64,000 bases of DNA. Source: Neurospora tetrasperma FGSC 2508. Lineage: Eukaryota; Ascomycota; Sordariomycetes; Sordariales; Sordariaceae. A model generated the notes under the pieces. The model was not told the origin of the DNA. It was given only the letters and a program-made list of their open reading frames with translations, and ran no database searches. Shown here piece by piece: positions 22,586 to 34,300 of the stretch. The stretch spans positions 3,016,904-3,080,903 of the forward strand of contig NW_009799103.1 in assembly GCF_000213175.1 (NCBI RefSeq), given 5' to 3'. How positions within the stretch are numbered: the first letter of the stretch is position 1; each line of letters begins with the position of its first letter. The position numbers were made by a program, and so were the translations under genes.

Positions 22586-25500
22586 CCTGACTGTTTCCTT
22601 TGTATGTTTTGTTGTATCTTTACCCGGACGACGGTTTCTAGTAGGTACCTCGGCAACGGTCGAATCGAGGCAAGATATGGAAGTCGTTGATAGTTGGGTG
22701 CGCCCTGTCTCTCAGAGCAAGGATACGGATGTCGCGCAGCAAAGGGATCGGCACCGGAGTGGTTCTGGACTTGGAGTTAAGGTTGCAGAAAGTAAAAACG
22801 GACAAGTCGGCGTGGTTCGGGTCAATGATGGAATTGGAAACTGACGCGCGCGCGCCGGCCGGCAACGGGAAGCCAAAGGTGTCATGCACAGACCATGCAA
22901 CTCACCTCGGTGTGGGCTGTCATGGTGGGGTGAACTTCTTATCGCATGCAGTGGTCGACAAGATAAGGGTCTTCCTTTCACTTGGCTCTGGAGCGACCCC
23001 AGAGTCCACTTGTCAGGGTTAGGGGTATACTCGAATCCCTGAATCATCTCGTGGAAAGGAGCATGACACTCGACAACATTAGTCTGTCGATGACGGACAG
23101 AGAATAGGTATGCTGGGTGATATGGCTTTCTCACTTTTACATATTAATATATCCTTTTACCTTCCAAAATCCTCTCGCAAAGAACCATGTCCGGGAGGAG
23201 TGTTCATCCGGTACTCGTTCACCAACTTATGTCGTGTATAAAGGTCATCGAGCTGTACTTGTATGTAAGAAGATGAAACTCATCGACCACTAGGCTGTCA
23301 TGCTCAATATACATAAAGCGCGGATGGCACTGTCGATATTCAATCCATTACCGGTAACTCTTGAGTACGCCCATGTCTCTGTAATCAGATGATACACATG
23401 GCTATGTCCCTCGATATTTCGTCCAGACTCTTGTTCATAGCTGTCATGACGACTACAAGTACGGACCATGAAGAGACATTGATGGTCCTCGCCTTGTATC
23501 GCCCGTCAATACTAGCCACCAATTCAGTTACCACGTCCACTTGAAGTTTCACGATGTTCTAGAATCGTGGAAACATGTTGTTGGAAGCTAATGTTGACGG
23601 GAGCCTCACTTGGCAAAAGGGAGAGAAATGCGGGAGTAGCAGCAGAAATGGGTCCTGTAAGGTCAAAAATACGAAGACGCTAGTAAGTTTCAGGGTTAGT
23701 TGACCATAATCCCGCCTGGTCGATGTCGCGCACGTTGAGGCGGAGTCTGAAGTGGGGGGAGGGGGTCTCGGACATTTCCCATTTCCCATTTCCCACTCAG
23801 CAGGAACAGGGTCTCACATGGGCCGATGAAGACAACCTGACTTCCATTGGAGACAAGCACCTGGCCGAGGCTCCCGCTGAGGGGGAGGGGAGAGAGAAAA
23901 AGGGTCTGAAAGGGGTGAAGGCGGCCGTCAACAGGCAACCATCAGCAGCAACGAAGCGAGATCAACAGAAGAAGTGGAAGAAACAAACAGGAAACAGGAA
24001 CAGAATAAGTGGAATTTGATCATCGTGATGGGCAGTACCATAGAGCCTTGTTTGCATTGCCATGTATTCCATTGTTTCAATTGCTGTCACACTTTTTCAA
24101 ATCTTCGTTTCGTGCAGTGACCTGATGCACAAAACTCAGGAACACAGTGACCTGACAGCCTGCCCGCAGTGAAGGACTGGAGTCGAAAAAAAAAAAGGCT
24201 TGGATGGATCCTATGGCCGAAAAGGGACATCAAGGGAAGGGATTAATTGCACTTGCCCAGGACATTGCAGTACACTAGAGCGCGCATTGCATCCGTCCGA
24301 TCCTTCCCATACTACCCCAGGCGCTGGCTTGGAACGGCTGTCCCTCTTATTGGACACTTTCATAAGTGGAGCATATAATGTTCGCCCAATTCGTTCCCCT
24401 TTCTCTCGCAAACCAGCATCCCAGCCAATCCCTGCCCAGCATGAGCGCCCCTTTCGGCCCCCTTTGACGATGCACTCCAGATCCAGGCAACACGGTTTTT
24501 CCTTACGTCAGGTCAGCCCGGGGAGAACGAACTGGGGGGGGGGGGGGGGGGGGGNNNNNNNNNNNNNNNNNNNNNNNNNNNNNNNNNNNNNNNNNNNNNN
24601 NNNNNNNNNNNNNNNNNNNNNNNNNNNNNNNNNNNNNNNNNNNNNNNNNNNNNNNNNNNNNNNNNNNNNNNNNNNNNNNNNNNNNNNNNNNNNNNNNNNN
24701 NNNNNNNNNNNNNNNNNNNNNNNNNNNNNNNNNNNNNNNNNNNNNNNNNNNNNNNNNNNNNNNNNNNNNNNNNNNNNNNNNNNNNNNNNNNNNNNNNNNN
24801 NNNNNNNNNNNNNNNNNNNNNNNNNNNNNNNNNNNNNNNNNNNNNNNNNNNNNNNNNNNNNNNNNNNNNNNNNNNNNNNNNNNNNNNNNNNNNNNNNNNN
24901 NNNNNNNNNNNNNNNNNNNNNNNNNNNNNNNNNNNNNNNNNNNNNNNNNNNNNNNNNNNNNNNNNNNNNNNNNNNNNNNNNNNNNNNNNNNNNNNNNNNN
25001 NNNNNNNNNNNNNNNNNNNNNNNNNNNNNNNNNNNNNNNNNNNNNNNNNNNNNNNNNNNNNNNNNNNNNNNNNNNNNNNNNNNNNNNNNNNNNNNNNNNN
25101 NNNNNNNNNNNNNNNNNNNNNNNNNNNNNNNNNNNNNNNNNNNNNNNNNNNNNNNNNNNNNNNNNNNNNNNNNNNNNNNGGGGGGGGAGGGGGCGTCACT
25201 TGACGGGAACCTTCATGAGGAGCGAGGAGGAAAGGCTGAGGAGGAGACGTGTGGTTGTTGTTGTTGTTTTATTTTTCCTCTTCAGCCGTCAAACTGCTCG
25301 TGGGTCGCCATCATCGCCGCCATCATCGCCGCCGCCGCCCCGGACCACGACCATCTCAAATTACAGAGTGGAGGTCACAACCCATACAAGGCTACAGGGA
25401 GTTCCATCGATCCCGACCAACGCCAATCTGGGACCCCTTTGCCTTTCTTTCTGGCTTTCCCAACGCTTGTCCCTCGCTCACCAAATCAGCTTCCCCATGC

Positions 25501-25641
25501 ATTTGTTTCTGTAAATCGGCATCTACCTTACGTACCTACGCAAACATTCATACAATAATATCGATTTGAAAACGTCATATCATTGGTCGTGCAAACAAAC
25601 GCGTGGATGGAATTGGAATAGGATCAAGTCTCAAACTCGCC
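22586..25641. other. Intergenic between divergent genes, broken by an assembly gap
   Basis: Upstream regions of cox23 (-) and the GH76 gene (+). A CG-dinucleotide run (GCGCGCGCGCC) lies near 22844. Otherwise it holds AT/GC-mixed DNA with no supported gene, and poly-G flanks the gap. A minus-strand 140-codon frame (22712-23134) sits in the probable cox23 leader and is not called. Genes inside the gap cannot be excluded. Confidence 0.5.
24555..25179. other. Assembly gap (625 N), flanked by poly-G
   Basis: The gap is preceded by 21 G (24534-24554) and followed by 8 G before GAGGGGG. The flanks suggest that a G-homopolymer or G-quadruplex stretch stopped sequencing. The stated length may be an estimate. 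Confidence 0.98.
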
Positions 25642-27311
25642 ATGCTTTTTACCACCAGGATCGCTGGCGTAGCACCGTTGCTGCTCGCTGCCGCTAGCAG
25701 TGTATACGGCGCAACAACAGCGTCAACAACTACTACTACAACAACAACAACAACAACAACTACAGGACAGTCAACATTCGAGGTTGACCTGAACAAGACT
25801 GGTCAGTACCAACCCAGTTTTCTTCACCAGACGACAGGTAGCTAATCCCGGAGAACAGCATCCGTGAAATCCGCCGCAAAGACCATCGCAAAGCATCTGA
25901 TATCATACTATACTGGCAACCAACCTGGGCAAACCATCGGTATTCTTCCTGGTCCCCCGCCCGATGGATCATACTACTGGTGGGAGGCTGGTGCCATGTG
26001 GGGGACCTTCATCGACTACTGGCATTACACTGGCGACAGCACATACAATGCCGTAACCCAGCAATCTATCGTCTTCCAAGCCGATGCGCCTCAGAACAGC
26101 TTTATGTCACCCAATTGGACTGCCTCTCTCGGTAACGATGACCAGGGCTTCTGGGGAATGTCTGCCATGCTCGCTGCCGAAGTCAACTTCCCTTTGGTCC
26201 CCGGCGAGGCTGATTGGCTTGAGATGGCCCAGGCCGTCTTCAACACGCAAGCTGCCCCCGACCGCCATGACGACGAATGCGGCGGAGGTTTGCGCTGGCA
26301 GATCTACCCCTCCAATGCTGGATATGATTACAAAGTAAGTTTGGGTTAGCCACGGGCTTCACCTTGAGCTGCTACATGTGACTAACATGGCTCAGAATAC
26401 CATCGCCAATGCCTGTTTCTTCAACCTCGGCGCAAGACTGGCACGCTATACCGACAACAGCACCTATTCCAAGTGGGCCGAAAAGACTTTCAACTGGATC
26501 AGGGACGTCGGTTACATCGATAAGAACTGGAACATCTACGACGGTGGTCATGTCCCCCATAACTGCACAGACATCAACAAGGTCCAATGGTCAGCTAACG
26601 CAGCCATCATCATTCATGGTGTCGCCATCATGTACAACATGGTAAGCTTTTTTGGCCAATGACGGAATAACCAGGACTTTGATAGCTAACATAGCCTCAA
26701 CACCACAGACCGAAGATGCTGAACAGTGGGGAAAGCCCCTTAGTGGACTCGTCAACCGAACCCTCGAGTTCTTTTTCCCCAAGGGCATCTTGGTTGAACG
26801 CGCCTGCGAGCTCACGGACAGGCTCCTCTGCAACATCGACCAGCATTCCTTCAAGGGCTACCTCCTTCGCTCCTTGGCCACAGCCGCCCTCATGGCGCCT
26901 GATCTCGTTCGAGAGCCTATAGTCAAGGCCTTCAAGACCAACATCGAGGGTGTTATCGACAGCTGCCTGCCTGACGGCACATGCGGCTACCGTTGGAATG
27001 TCGGAAAGTACGACGGCGACGTGAGCAACGGCCCCGCCGGTCAGGAGATGAGCGCCCTTGCCGCCTTCACGACGTATCTGATCACGGAGGAGCACGAGGC
27101 CGTCAAGCCTCTGGTTACCAACAACACCGGTGGTCAGAGTCGCGGCAACCCCAATGCGGGAGGGACGCCTGCGACGGTCATGTCGATGTCGGAGCTTACC
27201 GAGAGAGACAAGGCGGGCGCAGGAGTGCTTACTGCCTTTGTGGTGTGCTCTATCCTGGGAACGTACTTCTTTTTGGCGACTGGGATAGGCGAGGTGAGAA
27301 GTCAAAACTAA
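25642..27311 (+). CDS. GH76 family cell-wall protein of the DCW1/DFG5 type
   Basis: Members of this family act at the cell surface as alpha-1,6-mannan processing enzymes or transglycosylases that link GPI-anchored glycoproteins into the wall. Exons are 25642-25801, 25859-26334, 26396-26641 and 26709-27311. Intron donors are GTCAGT (weak), GTAAGT and GTAAGC. The product is 494 residues. Residues 1-23 form a signal peptide, which is why the ATG at 25642 is preferred over an in-frame ATG at 25603. A run of 13 Thr (29-41) follows. The GH76 body starts about 50, with the Asp pair D147-D148 in GNDDQGFWG matching the family's catalytic DD and several N-glycosylation sequons. The C-terminus has a Gly/Asn-rich segment and a hydrophobic stretch (about 465-490) ending RSQN, which fits a GPI signal or a membrane anchor. 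Which paralogue this is cannot be told by eye. Confidence 0.9.
25726..25764 (+). repeat. Coding ACA/ACT microsatellite (13 Thr codons)
   Basis: An in-frame trinucleotide run gives poly-Thr just after the signal peptide of the GH76 protein. It is a likely site of O-mannosylation and of length variation between strains (inference). Confidence 0.85.
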
Positions 27312-28365
27312 GCAGGAGAAATTGTACAAACATGCCAAGCGATTATCTATTTTTTGCAAAAGGTGGCTGAGCGGTCACAATTGGCGTTGTATCCGAGATC
27401 AAGCCGGCAGTTTACATATACCATTTGTAGTTATTATCATTGCAGGCGTTTTCGGTAGCGGGTTGGGCTAGGTTTGGCTTATACAAAATTCAGACATCAT
27501 ACTTGTTCAATTGATCATGATCTTGGGGAATGTGCATGCCGAACGAAGCAAGTGAAAGATGACCAGAACCCAAAGAACCCAAACTTGAAACAACCGTAGC
27601 GGGAATATCGAAACCTACACAAGAGGAGAGAACGTGCCTTGGGATTCCAACCTTGAAATGTCGACGTAGTTATGTGGGCGCGGCCTGTATGTACTCGGAT
27701 GTTCTTCGATATTTCGAACTCCATTTTCCGGAAATATTGAAATGGAAAACACCAGCAACAGCTCGTTCATCTTGTGTAAATACCTAGTAATCAACCAGTC
27801 ACGTTCTATGACCGACCTCTGGCAGCTATCATGATGACGGGGAGTGACCAAGAAGAGGCTGATTATTATTTCTTGTCAAGTGGCCTGCTTCACTGCCTAG
27901 AGGTAGGTACCTACCCAGAATACTTACCATCGTTACCCGGCAACCACGGTAATTTCGATCTGAACTCGGGGTGACTGACAACCTTTCAAGTGGAAGAGCG
28001 CCTGCTGGTGAATGGTCCACAAACCGGCAGGCAGACACCAAGTTGGTCGGCACTGGGAGACGCAGTACCTTCCACCTTCCCCCCTCCTTCCCGCTCTCAC
28101 TCCTTCCATCCTCCATCTCCCCCCGTCACTACCCTACTTCCACACGGGTCGTCCCAAACATCAACCTTCCACCAGCAACACCGCCTTGACGACTACATCA
28201 AGACAACTTCTCTCTCGCCAATTATCTTCTTGGCCTTTTGCCCACGAAGCCTTCTTTGACTCTTCCATCAGAGCCCTGAGAAGCACGAACCAGGCGCATC
28301 TCTCCATCCCCCAACGTTCACCCAATCGTCACTCCCTCAAGCTGATCTCGCTCTTGACTCACATC
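27312..28365. other. Intergenic: GH76 3' region and leader of the Lys-rich gene
   Basis: A TAGAGGTAGGTACCTACC motif lies at 27898-27915. From about 28060 the plus strand is C-rich (CCTCC/CATCC), like a fungal leader. The frame of the next gene stays open upstream to an ATG at 28012, but that part reads as leader-type DNA. Confidence 0.55.
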
Positions 28366-30726
28366 ATGGCCCCTTACGCACCTCCCTGGCTCACAGGTGC
28401 TGTGACGAAGAAAAAGAAGAAGCAGGTCGCTAAATCGCCTGAGGGTAAGATGTCGACACCTGACAGCAAGCCGAGCCAGAGCGTCAACGTTTCTGAGAAG
28501 AAAAAGAAGAAGAGTAAAGGTAAGAAGAAGGCTAAGGCTCGCGCTGAGAGCCCAGCCACTTCCGCAAAGGATGAGACCCTCGTCACCGTCGAAGAGATTG
28601 ATCCTCAAGAGGAAGACATGGTCAAGATCAAGCAGGAGCCTGTAAGCCCGACTTTTCCCATGGCCACTGTCTTCCAAGAGGCCGTCGCACCTGATGGCTC
28701 TGTCGCAGACGAGCATTATTCGACTCCTTTGCAGTCGCCGGTCCCCGCAAAGTCCGGATTGACCAAGGAAAACGTCCCACTTCGTTCAGACAGTCACATC
28801 CCACTTCCGCGAAACCCTCTCTATGAGCATGCGAAGAGGTCCGCTTCACCCTCTCCAAGCTCCCAGCTTCAGGTCGAGAATCCTGCTGCCCTGATGACAC
28901 TGGTCAACAACATCAATGCTAGAGATGAGAAGAACATCACTTCGCAAGCTAGGTCGCCTCACAAGCTCCAAAAGTTGACTCCCGTCCCGAACTACACTCT
29001 GGACCAGAACTTCCCGCCTACTTCGCCTCTCAATATTAAGACTCCCGGACCGATGCCCAGGATGATGCAGTACGACTATTCGCCGAACAACTTTTCGCCC
29101 TCCAAGTCGAACAAGTGCACCCCGGTCCCGTTGCCGACAACCAAGGGTTTTCCAGCTGCTCCCAAGCTTGGCACTCCCTTCAGGGCTGAAGTTGGAACAG
29201 AAGTTGATCCGCTCACTCCGGCTGACGTTGATGAGATTCTGGACCGCGTGATGGGAAAGAACGACAGAGACGACGAGCACGGAGATACCGAGATGCACCA
29301 TGTGAAAGAGCATGTCGTCGTCAGCCCTGCGGTTGGCAAAAGAGGCGTTGCTAATGGCGAAGAGTCAGATGTTGAGATGACCACTATCATCAAGGATGAG
29401 CAGCACGGAGATTCAGCCGCTGAGACTGCTCCAAGAAAGAGCAAAAAGTCCAAGAAGGACAAGAAGCGGCGCTTTGAAGAATCCAACGCCTTGGACAACG
29501 ATGAGTCCATCGCCGTCTCCGCTTCTAAGAAGGCGAAGAAAACCAAACATAAGAAGGACAAGAAGAAGAGTGTCGAGGAGGAGCACGGGAACGCCATGGA
29601 CCTCGATGTAACTACACCAGTTGACGATACCACGATGGTTGGCGAGACCACGCAAGCCGAGGTGGACTTGCAACTCATGCAGCTTAACGACGCTGAGTAC
29701 CGCGGTGCTCCTGAGACTGTTTCGGCACCCAAAGATATGAAGGAGCTCATTGCTGAGCGTGAAGTTACGGAGATCGTCAATGAGCCCGCCTCTACTCTCA
29801 AGAAGAAGAAGAGCAAGAAGGGCCGTAAGGCTAAGAAGACCCAAGACGAGGTTGAGGAGCACCATAGCATCGAGATCGACGAGGTTGTCGCTCCCAACCT
29901 CCATGTCACCCACCCTGAGCAGTCCACAAAGGGTGACCAGGTTGCCGATACAGCTGCTGCGACCCAGTCTTCGCCCGCACCTGAAGCACAAGTGACCAAG
30001 AAAGACGGCAAGGAAGAGGGGGTTTCCACCGAACCGAAGCCTCAGGAGCCAGAGATCGAGCCCGAGCAGGAGGACACCGCCGCGACCATGACCGCCTCAA
30101 ACGTCGCCGCTACCATGACCACCAATCCCCTGCTCGCCATTGCCAAGCAAGTAGTCAAGTTTAACAACAATCTCTCATTTCACTCCGAGACCTTCCAAGG
30201 TGAATTGTTCACCATCAAACAGAACCTCGCCGCCCTGGAGCAGCGCATTGAAGCCAACGAGCTCCGTGCCTCTATACGCCAGGACATTTTGTTCAATGCC
30301 CTGAAACGGATTTCGATGGACGTCAACAAGCTCAGCACCCTCAAGGTCAGAGGTGAAGCCCAGGTTCAGGCCGACCACAATGGCCACCACAGCAACGGCA
30401 GCCCTGATTCTTCGCCCACTGGTCTGGCTCGCTCAGTCCGCGCTACGACCGTTGGTCCTCGGGGATCTGTTCACAGCGTCACGCCGATTCCGCTTCCCAA
30501 GCTTGGGAAGAGGGCCGTCAGTAGCCATCATCGTGAGACGCCGGCTTCGGGTACTGGTGCTGCTAAGGTTGCCGGCACTGCTGCCATTGCGGAGGCTCGC
30601 AAGAATCAGGATAAGTTGCTGAAGGGTTTCACGGAGGATTTGAATGCCGCAAAGGATGCGAAGACGGCGGAGATCAAGGGACGGTTGTGCGTCAAGTATG
30701 CTGACGACTTGTTCAAGATGTTTTGA
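28366..30726 (+). CDS. Unrecognised Lys-rich protein with C-terminal coiled coil, 786 residues
   Basis: Single-exon gene. I chose MAPYAPPWLTG at 28366, which has the good context ACATCATGGC, over an in-frame ATG at 28012 lying in leader-like sequence. I do not recognise a family. The N-terminal 60 residues hold poly-Lys patches (KKKKKQ, EKKKKKSKGKKKAKA). Further basic clusters recur (KKSKKDKKRR near 370; KKAKKTKHKKDKKK near 390; KKKKSKKGRKAKK near 485), separated by acidic Asp/Glu/Thr-rich DNA-binding-unlike segments. A helical, coiled-coil-like region lies at about 586-660 (LLAIAKQVVKFNNNLSF and on), and a charged conserved-looking C-terminus ends YADDLFKMF. There is no membrane segment. A nuclear or nucleolar location is suggested by the basic patches only. 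Confidence 0.72.
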   Translation: MAPYAPPWLTGAVTKKKKKQVAKSPEGKMSTPDSKPSQSVNVSEKKKKKSKGKKKAKARAESPATSAKDETLVTVEEIDPQEEDMVKIKQEPVSPTFPMATVFQEAVAPDGSVADEHYSTPLQSPVPAKSGLTKENVPLRSDSHIPLPRNPLYEHAKRSASPSPSSQLQVENPAALMTLVNNINARDEKNITSQARSPHKLQKLTPVPNYTLDQNFPPTSPLNIKTPGPMPRMMQYDYSPNNFSPSKSNKCTPVPLPTTKGFPAAPKLGTPFRAEVGTEVDPLTPADVDEILDRVMGKNDRDDEHGDTEMHHVKEHVVVSPAVGKRGVANGEESDVEMTTIIKDEQHGDSAAETAPRKSKKSKKDKKRRFEESNALDNDESIAVSASKKAKKTKHKKDKKKSVEEEHGNAMDLDVTTPVDDTTMVGETTQAEVDLQLMQLNDAEYRGAPETVSAPKDMKELIAEREVTEIVNEPASTLKKKKSKKGRKAKKTQDEVEEHHSIEIDEVVAPNLHVTHPEQSTKGDQVADTAAATQSSPAPEAQVTKKDGKEEGVSTEPKPQEPEIEPEQEDTAATMTASNVAATMTTNPLLAIAKQVVKFNNNLSFHSETFQGELFTIKQNLAALEQRIEANELRASIRQDILFNALKRISMDVNKLSTLKVRGEAQVQADHNGHHSNGSPDSSPTGLARSVRATTVGPRGSVHSVTPIPLPKLGKRAVSSHHRETPASGTGAAKVAGTAAIAEARKNQDKLLKGFTEDLNAAKDAKTAEIKGRLCVKYADDLFKMF

Positions 30727-31373
30727 AGAAGGACGTCAGGTCAAAGCTGAATCAGGGAGGATCTGATTTTGCTGGGTGCTTCGGTTTGTCTTCTTGCTTG
30801 TTGAATTTTGTGAAGGATTGGATGGATGCGTGGATGTCTGCATGCATGGAGTCTATGTGGGCTTCCTTTGGAGTTCATGATACCCTGGTCGCTTTCAAGT
30901 CATTTGCTTTTGTTGCTGGCTTTGGTGAAGGGGGTTCACAAAGAGATGTGGGAAAGTCACCAAAGAATTGTTTGAAGGAGAGATGAGAAAGAAGGGATAT
31001 TGATCATGGATGGAGATACCAAGCAGAAGGATGGAATTGTACCTATTTGATCCATGAGCTTCGGTCGGGTAGCGATTTGCTCTCCTTTCCAACTGTGGAT
31101 TAACAAATTGCATTCATAGGTAGAAAGAGACAGAAGCACAGACAGACAATTGTCAGTGGTAGAGAACAAAGAAAATTACTGAGAATTACATCAGACAAGT
31201 GTTGTTGTTATTGTTGTTCAAGTGCAACCTGTCTTCAGTAGCCCTAAAAGAGGAGAGCATGCACTAACTCCACATTCTTGGCGCGATTTCCACTTCTAGA
31301 AAGCAACCAGTTTGATGGAATCCACCACCAACACAACCACAAAAGGCGCTGAACATAGCTACACATCAATGGG
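30727..31373. other. Intergenic between two plus-strand genes
   Basis: 3' region of the Lys-rich gene (ATGG-type repeats at 30818-30850) and promoter of the Zn2Cys6 gene (TTGTTGTTATTGTTG near 31203). No gene seen. Confidence 0.6.
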
Positions 31374-34300
31374 ATGAGGCCCTGGGAATCGGGACCTGGA
31401 TCGATGGAAGCTCGAGTTGCCTCCCCCGTCTCCTCCGATCATGGACATGGCCTCCTACCGTCCCCGCGCCCGCGCGTGGCCAACGCCTGTGACGTCTGCA
31501 AACGCCGCAAGGTTAAGTGCAACGGCGCCACGCCATGCGGTTACTGTGTGAGCCGGAAACATCCTTCGTTGTGCCTTTATTCGCCTCCGAGACAACGGAG
31601 GGCGAGGGTGAGGGTGAGCAGGTTGACGGGAGTACAGGAGGGGGAACAGGGTGGACAGGAAGGACATCAAGAACCATCTGAAGCAGATGGAGGAGGTGGT
31701 GCGCATTCGGCGGTATCACCACAGCCATCATGCTCATCTCGGGGGGGTCATGCTGTTCATCCAGCACCAGCGGCCTCCACTTCACAAGCCCGGGCCTCGA
31801 GCAGGAGCAGCAACAGCAGCAGCAGCAAAGAGACGCCGCCGGTCGTGACAAAAGAGTCGGAAATTCCAAGCCGGAGATCTCTGCCAGGGGAAGTCACTGG
31901 AGGCAGCGTAGTAGGCAACGTAGGGCAGTCACAGCCACAGACACAGTCACGGCAGGGGCGGCAGCATCAAGAGAACCAGCACGATGTTGTTCAACAAGAA
32001 CAGGAAGGACAGCAAGAAGAACAAGAACAACAACAACCACGAGAACCTGGTCCAGGGGCAGAAGCCCACAACGAAGAAACCGAAGTCCCCCGCGAAGGCC
32101 GTCTCCTCGTCGACCCTCAGGGGAAACTCATCTTCATCGGTGACTGCGCCCCGCTTTCCTTCTTCCGCACCGTCCAGAGGCTGATCATCTCGCGCATTGA
32201 TCCCGATGCCTTTGCGCCTGAGAATAGCGGGTACTCGGCTTTGGAGAACAACAATGCTGCGTATTACCCTAGGGCATCTGGTGCTGATGCTGCTGCTGGT
32301 GTTTTCCCTGCTGGTGATGGTGGATATGGTGGCATTGGTCGTGGTGGTGGTGGTGGTGGTGGTGGATATAGTGGCGGTGGTGGGCGTGGATCTCCTCTCG
32401 TCCAAACCTCCATCATTGAATCGGCTGTTACGGCGTACTTTCAAAGCACGGCCGGGCTCATTGATATCTTTGATGATCAGGCGCAGCAGCCGAGGCAGTT
32501 GATTGAGGATATTACTTCTTGGGCGGTGCAACTTGGTCGGTCAAGGACGGGGATGAGGGCGGCGAACGAGGAGGAGGGGACGTTCCTGGGAGCTGGAGGA
32601 ACTGGAGGCGTACCACCAGGAGGAGACGCCACTTCGGCCGTCTTCTACCTCGTCCTCGCCATTGGGCTGCTTTTCCAAAAGACCATCACCAACAAATCAT
32701 CTTCTTCCCCCCGGTCCGAGCCGTCAGGAGTGCCGGAATCCTCCTTTCCCGAATCCGAAAGCATCGCCCAAGCCTACTTCGATCATGCCCGCGACCTCGC
32801 CTTCGCCAACCTAAGCGGCAACCTCGGCCTAGCCTCGGTGCAGTCCTTCCTGCTCATCACGCTCTACATGCTAGGGGCGTGCCAGATCAACGGGGCGTTC
32901 ATCTTCTTTGGCATCGCCGCGCGCTCGGCCTTCAGCATCGGAATTCATCGCACCGAGGTTAATGCACGCTTCAGTCCCGAGATTCACCGCCAGCGTGACC
33001 GGCTGTGGAAGAGCCTGCGCGTGGTGGACCTGTTCCTTAGCACGTCCATGGGCCGACCACCTGCGACCAGCGACGTTGACTGCACGGTGCTGTACCACGC
33101 CGTGGACGGCGAAGGGAGGGAGCAGACGGATCCGGATTTCAGTGGGGACTATCTGCTGAACGGGTCGGCGCAGATCTTTTTGATCATTGAGGGAATCGTG
33201 TTGGAGGTGTACTCGAGGCGGAAAATCTCGCCGCAGCTGACGGAGGGTATCTCGAGGGAGTTGAGGGAGTGGTCAGCTAGGTGGTTGCAAAGGCTGAAGC
33301 GGGTGATTGATGAGGAGCGACCACGGCCAAGCCCGAGACAGACGCCGCTACTGACGGCAGCGGGGTCGGAGGCAATGGTGGTTAATGGAGCTTGTCAGGT
33401 GCTTGCCTCGTATTATTATGCAGTGATTCTGGTGTCGAGGCCGTTCCTCATGGTTGAACTGAGGCGAAGGCTGGCCGAGGGGTATCCGGCGGAAGCATTC
33501 ACAGCAAGAGATGGGGTGGTGACATCGGGCAAATCCAAACTTGCGGATGCTTGCATTGATGCTGCTAGTTTGATGGTTGATCCGATCCAGGATCTGATTG
33601 AAAGAGGTTTGATGGCTCGGCGGGCGCCCGTGATTGTGTAAGTTTCCGTGTTATATTTCAACCTTCTCGACCCTTATACCCTGGAATCATTTTGCTCTTA
33701 TGTATCTTAACCCCCATCTAGGTCATGGCTCTTTGCCTCCTCGCTTGTCTTGGGCTTAGGCCTTCTGGGAGGCTTTGGTCGTATCATCGAAAAGTACTGC
33801 CGTGCTTCCATCGCAGCGCTGGAGTACTTTGCCGAAGCCGATGCTCACGCCGTGCAGTACTCGCTTATCGCCAAGTCCCTGCTCAACACGGCCTTGGCCT
33901 ATTTAGAAAAGAGGGAGATGCAAGATCGGCTTCGAAGAACGGAAAGCTCGTCCCAGTTATTTGGTCTTATACCTGGTCGAAACTCTGGGGACAACACTAC
34001 AAATGAGAACCACAACAATGACAACCACAACAACAACAACCACAATATCATCAACGGTCACGAAGATCTCAGAGACACCTCCCTCACTTCCCATCAACAT
34101 CAATACGACCAACAATCCCACTATCAACGAAGCATCCAACACACCAACCCCTCAGTAGGAGGACAATTTGGTGGTATCCCTGGAAGTTTTCGCGGCGATG
34201 GTAGTACTCTCACACAACAACCACCACCACCACCACCACCCAAACCCTCATCATATCACATTGGAACACACCACAACTCGCACAATCATCACAATTACCT

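Noticed and set aside
22712-23134. 140-codon minus-strand frame just upstream of cox23
   Set aside because: The first part (ECHAPFHEMIQGFEYTP) briefly looked like a real protein, but the second half turns into Pro/Arg/Ser-rich noise and I found no matching exon. Probably leader DNA of cox23.
24200-25558. Open frame spanning the first assembly gap
   Set aside because: Open only because N codons are read through; the flanks have no coding features.
29076-30029. 317-codon minus-strand frame opposite the Lys-rich gene
   Set aside because: Ser/Phe/Leu-rich complement of AAG-rich coding DNA with no domain.
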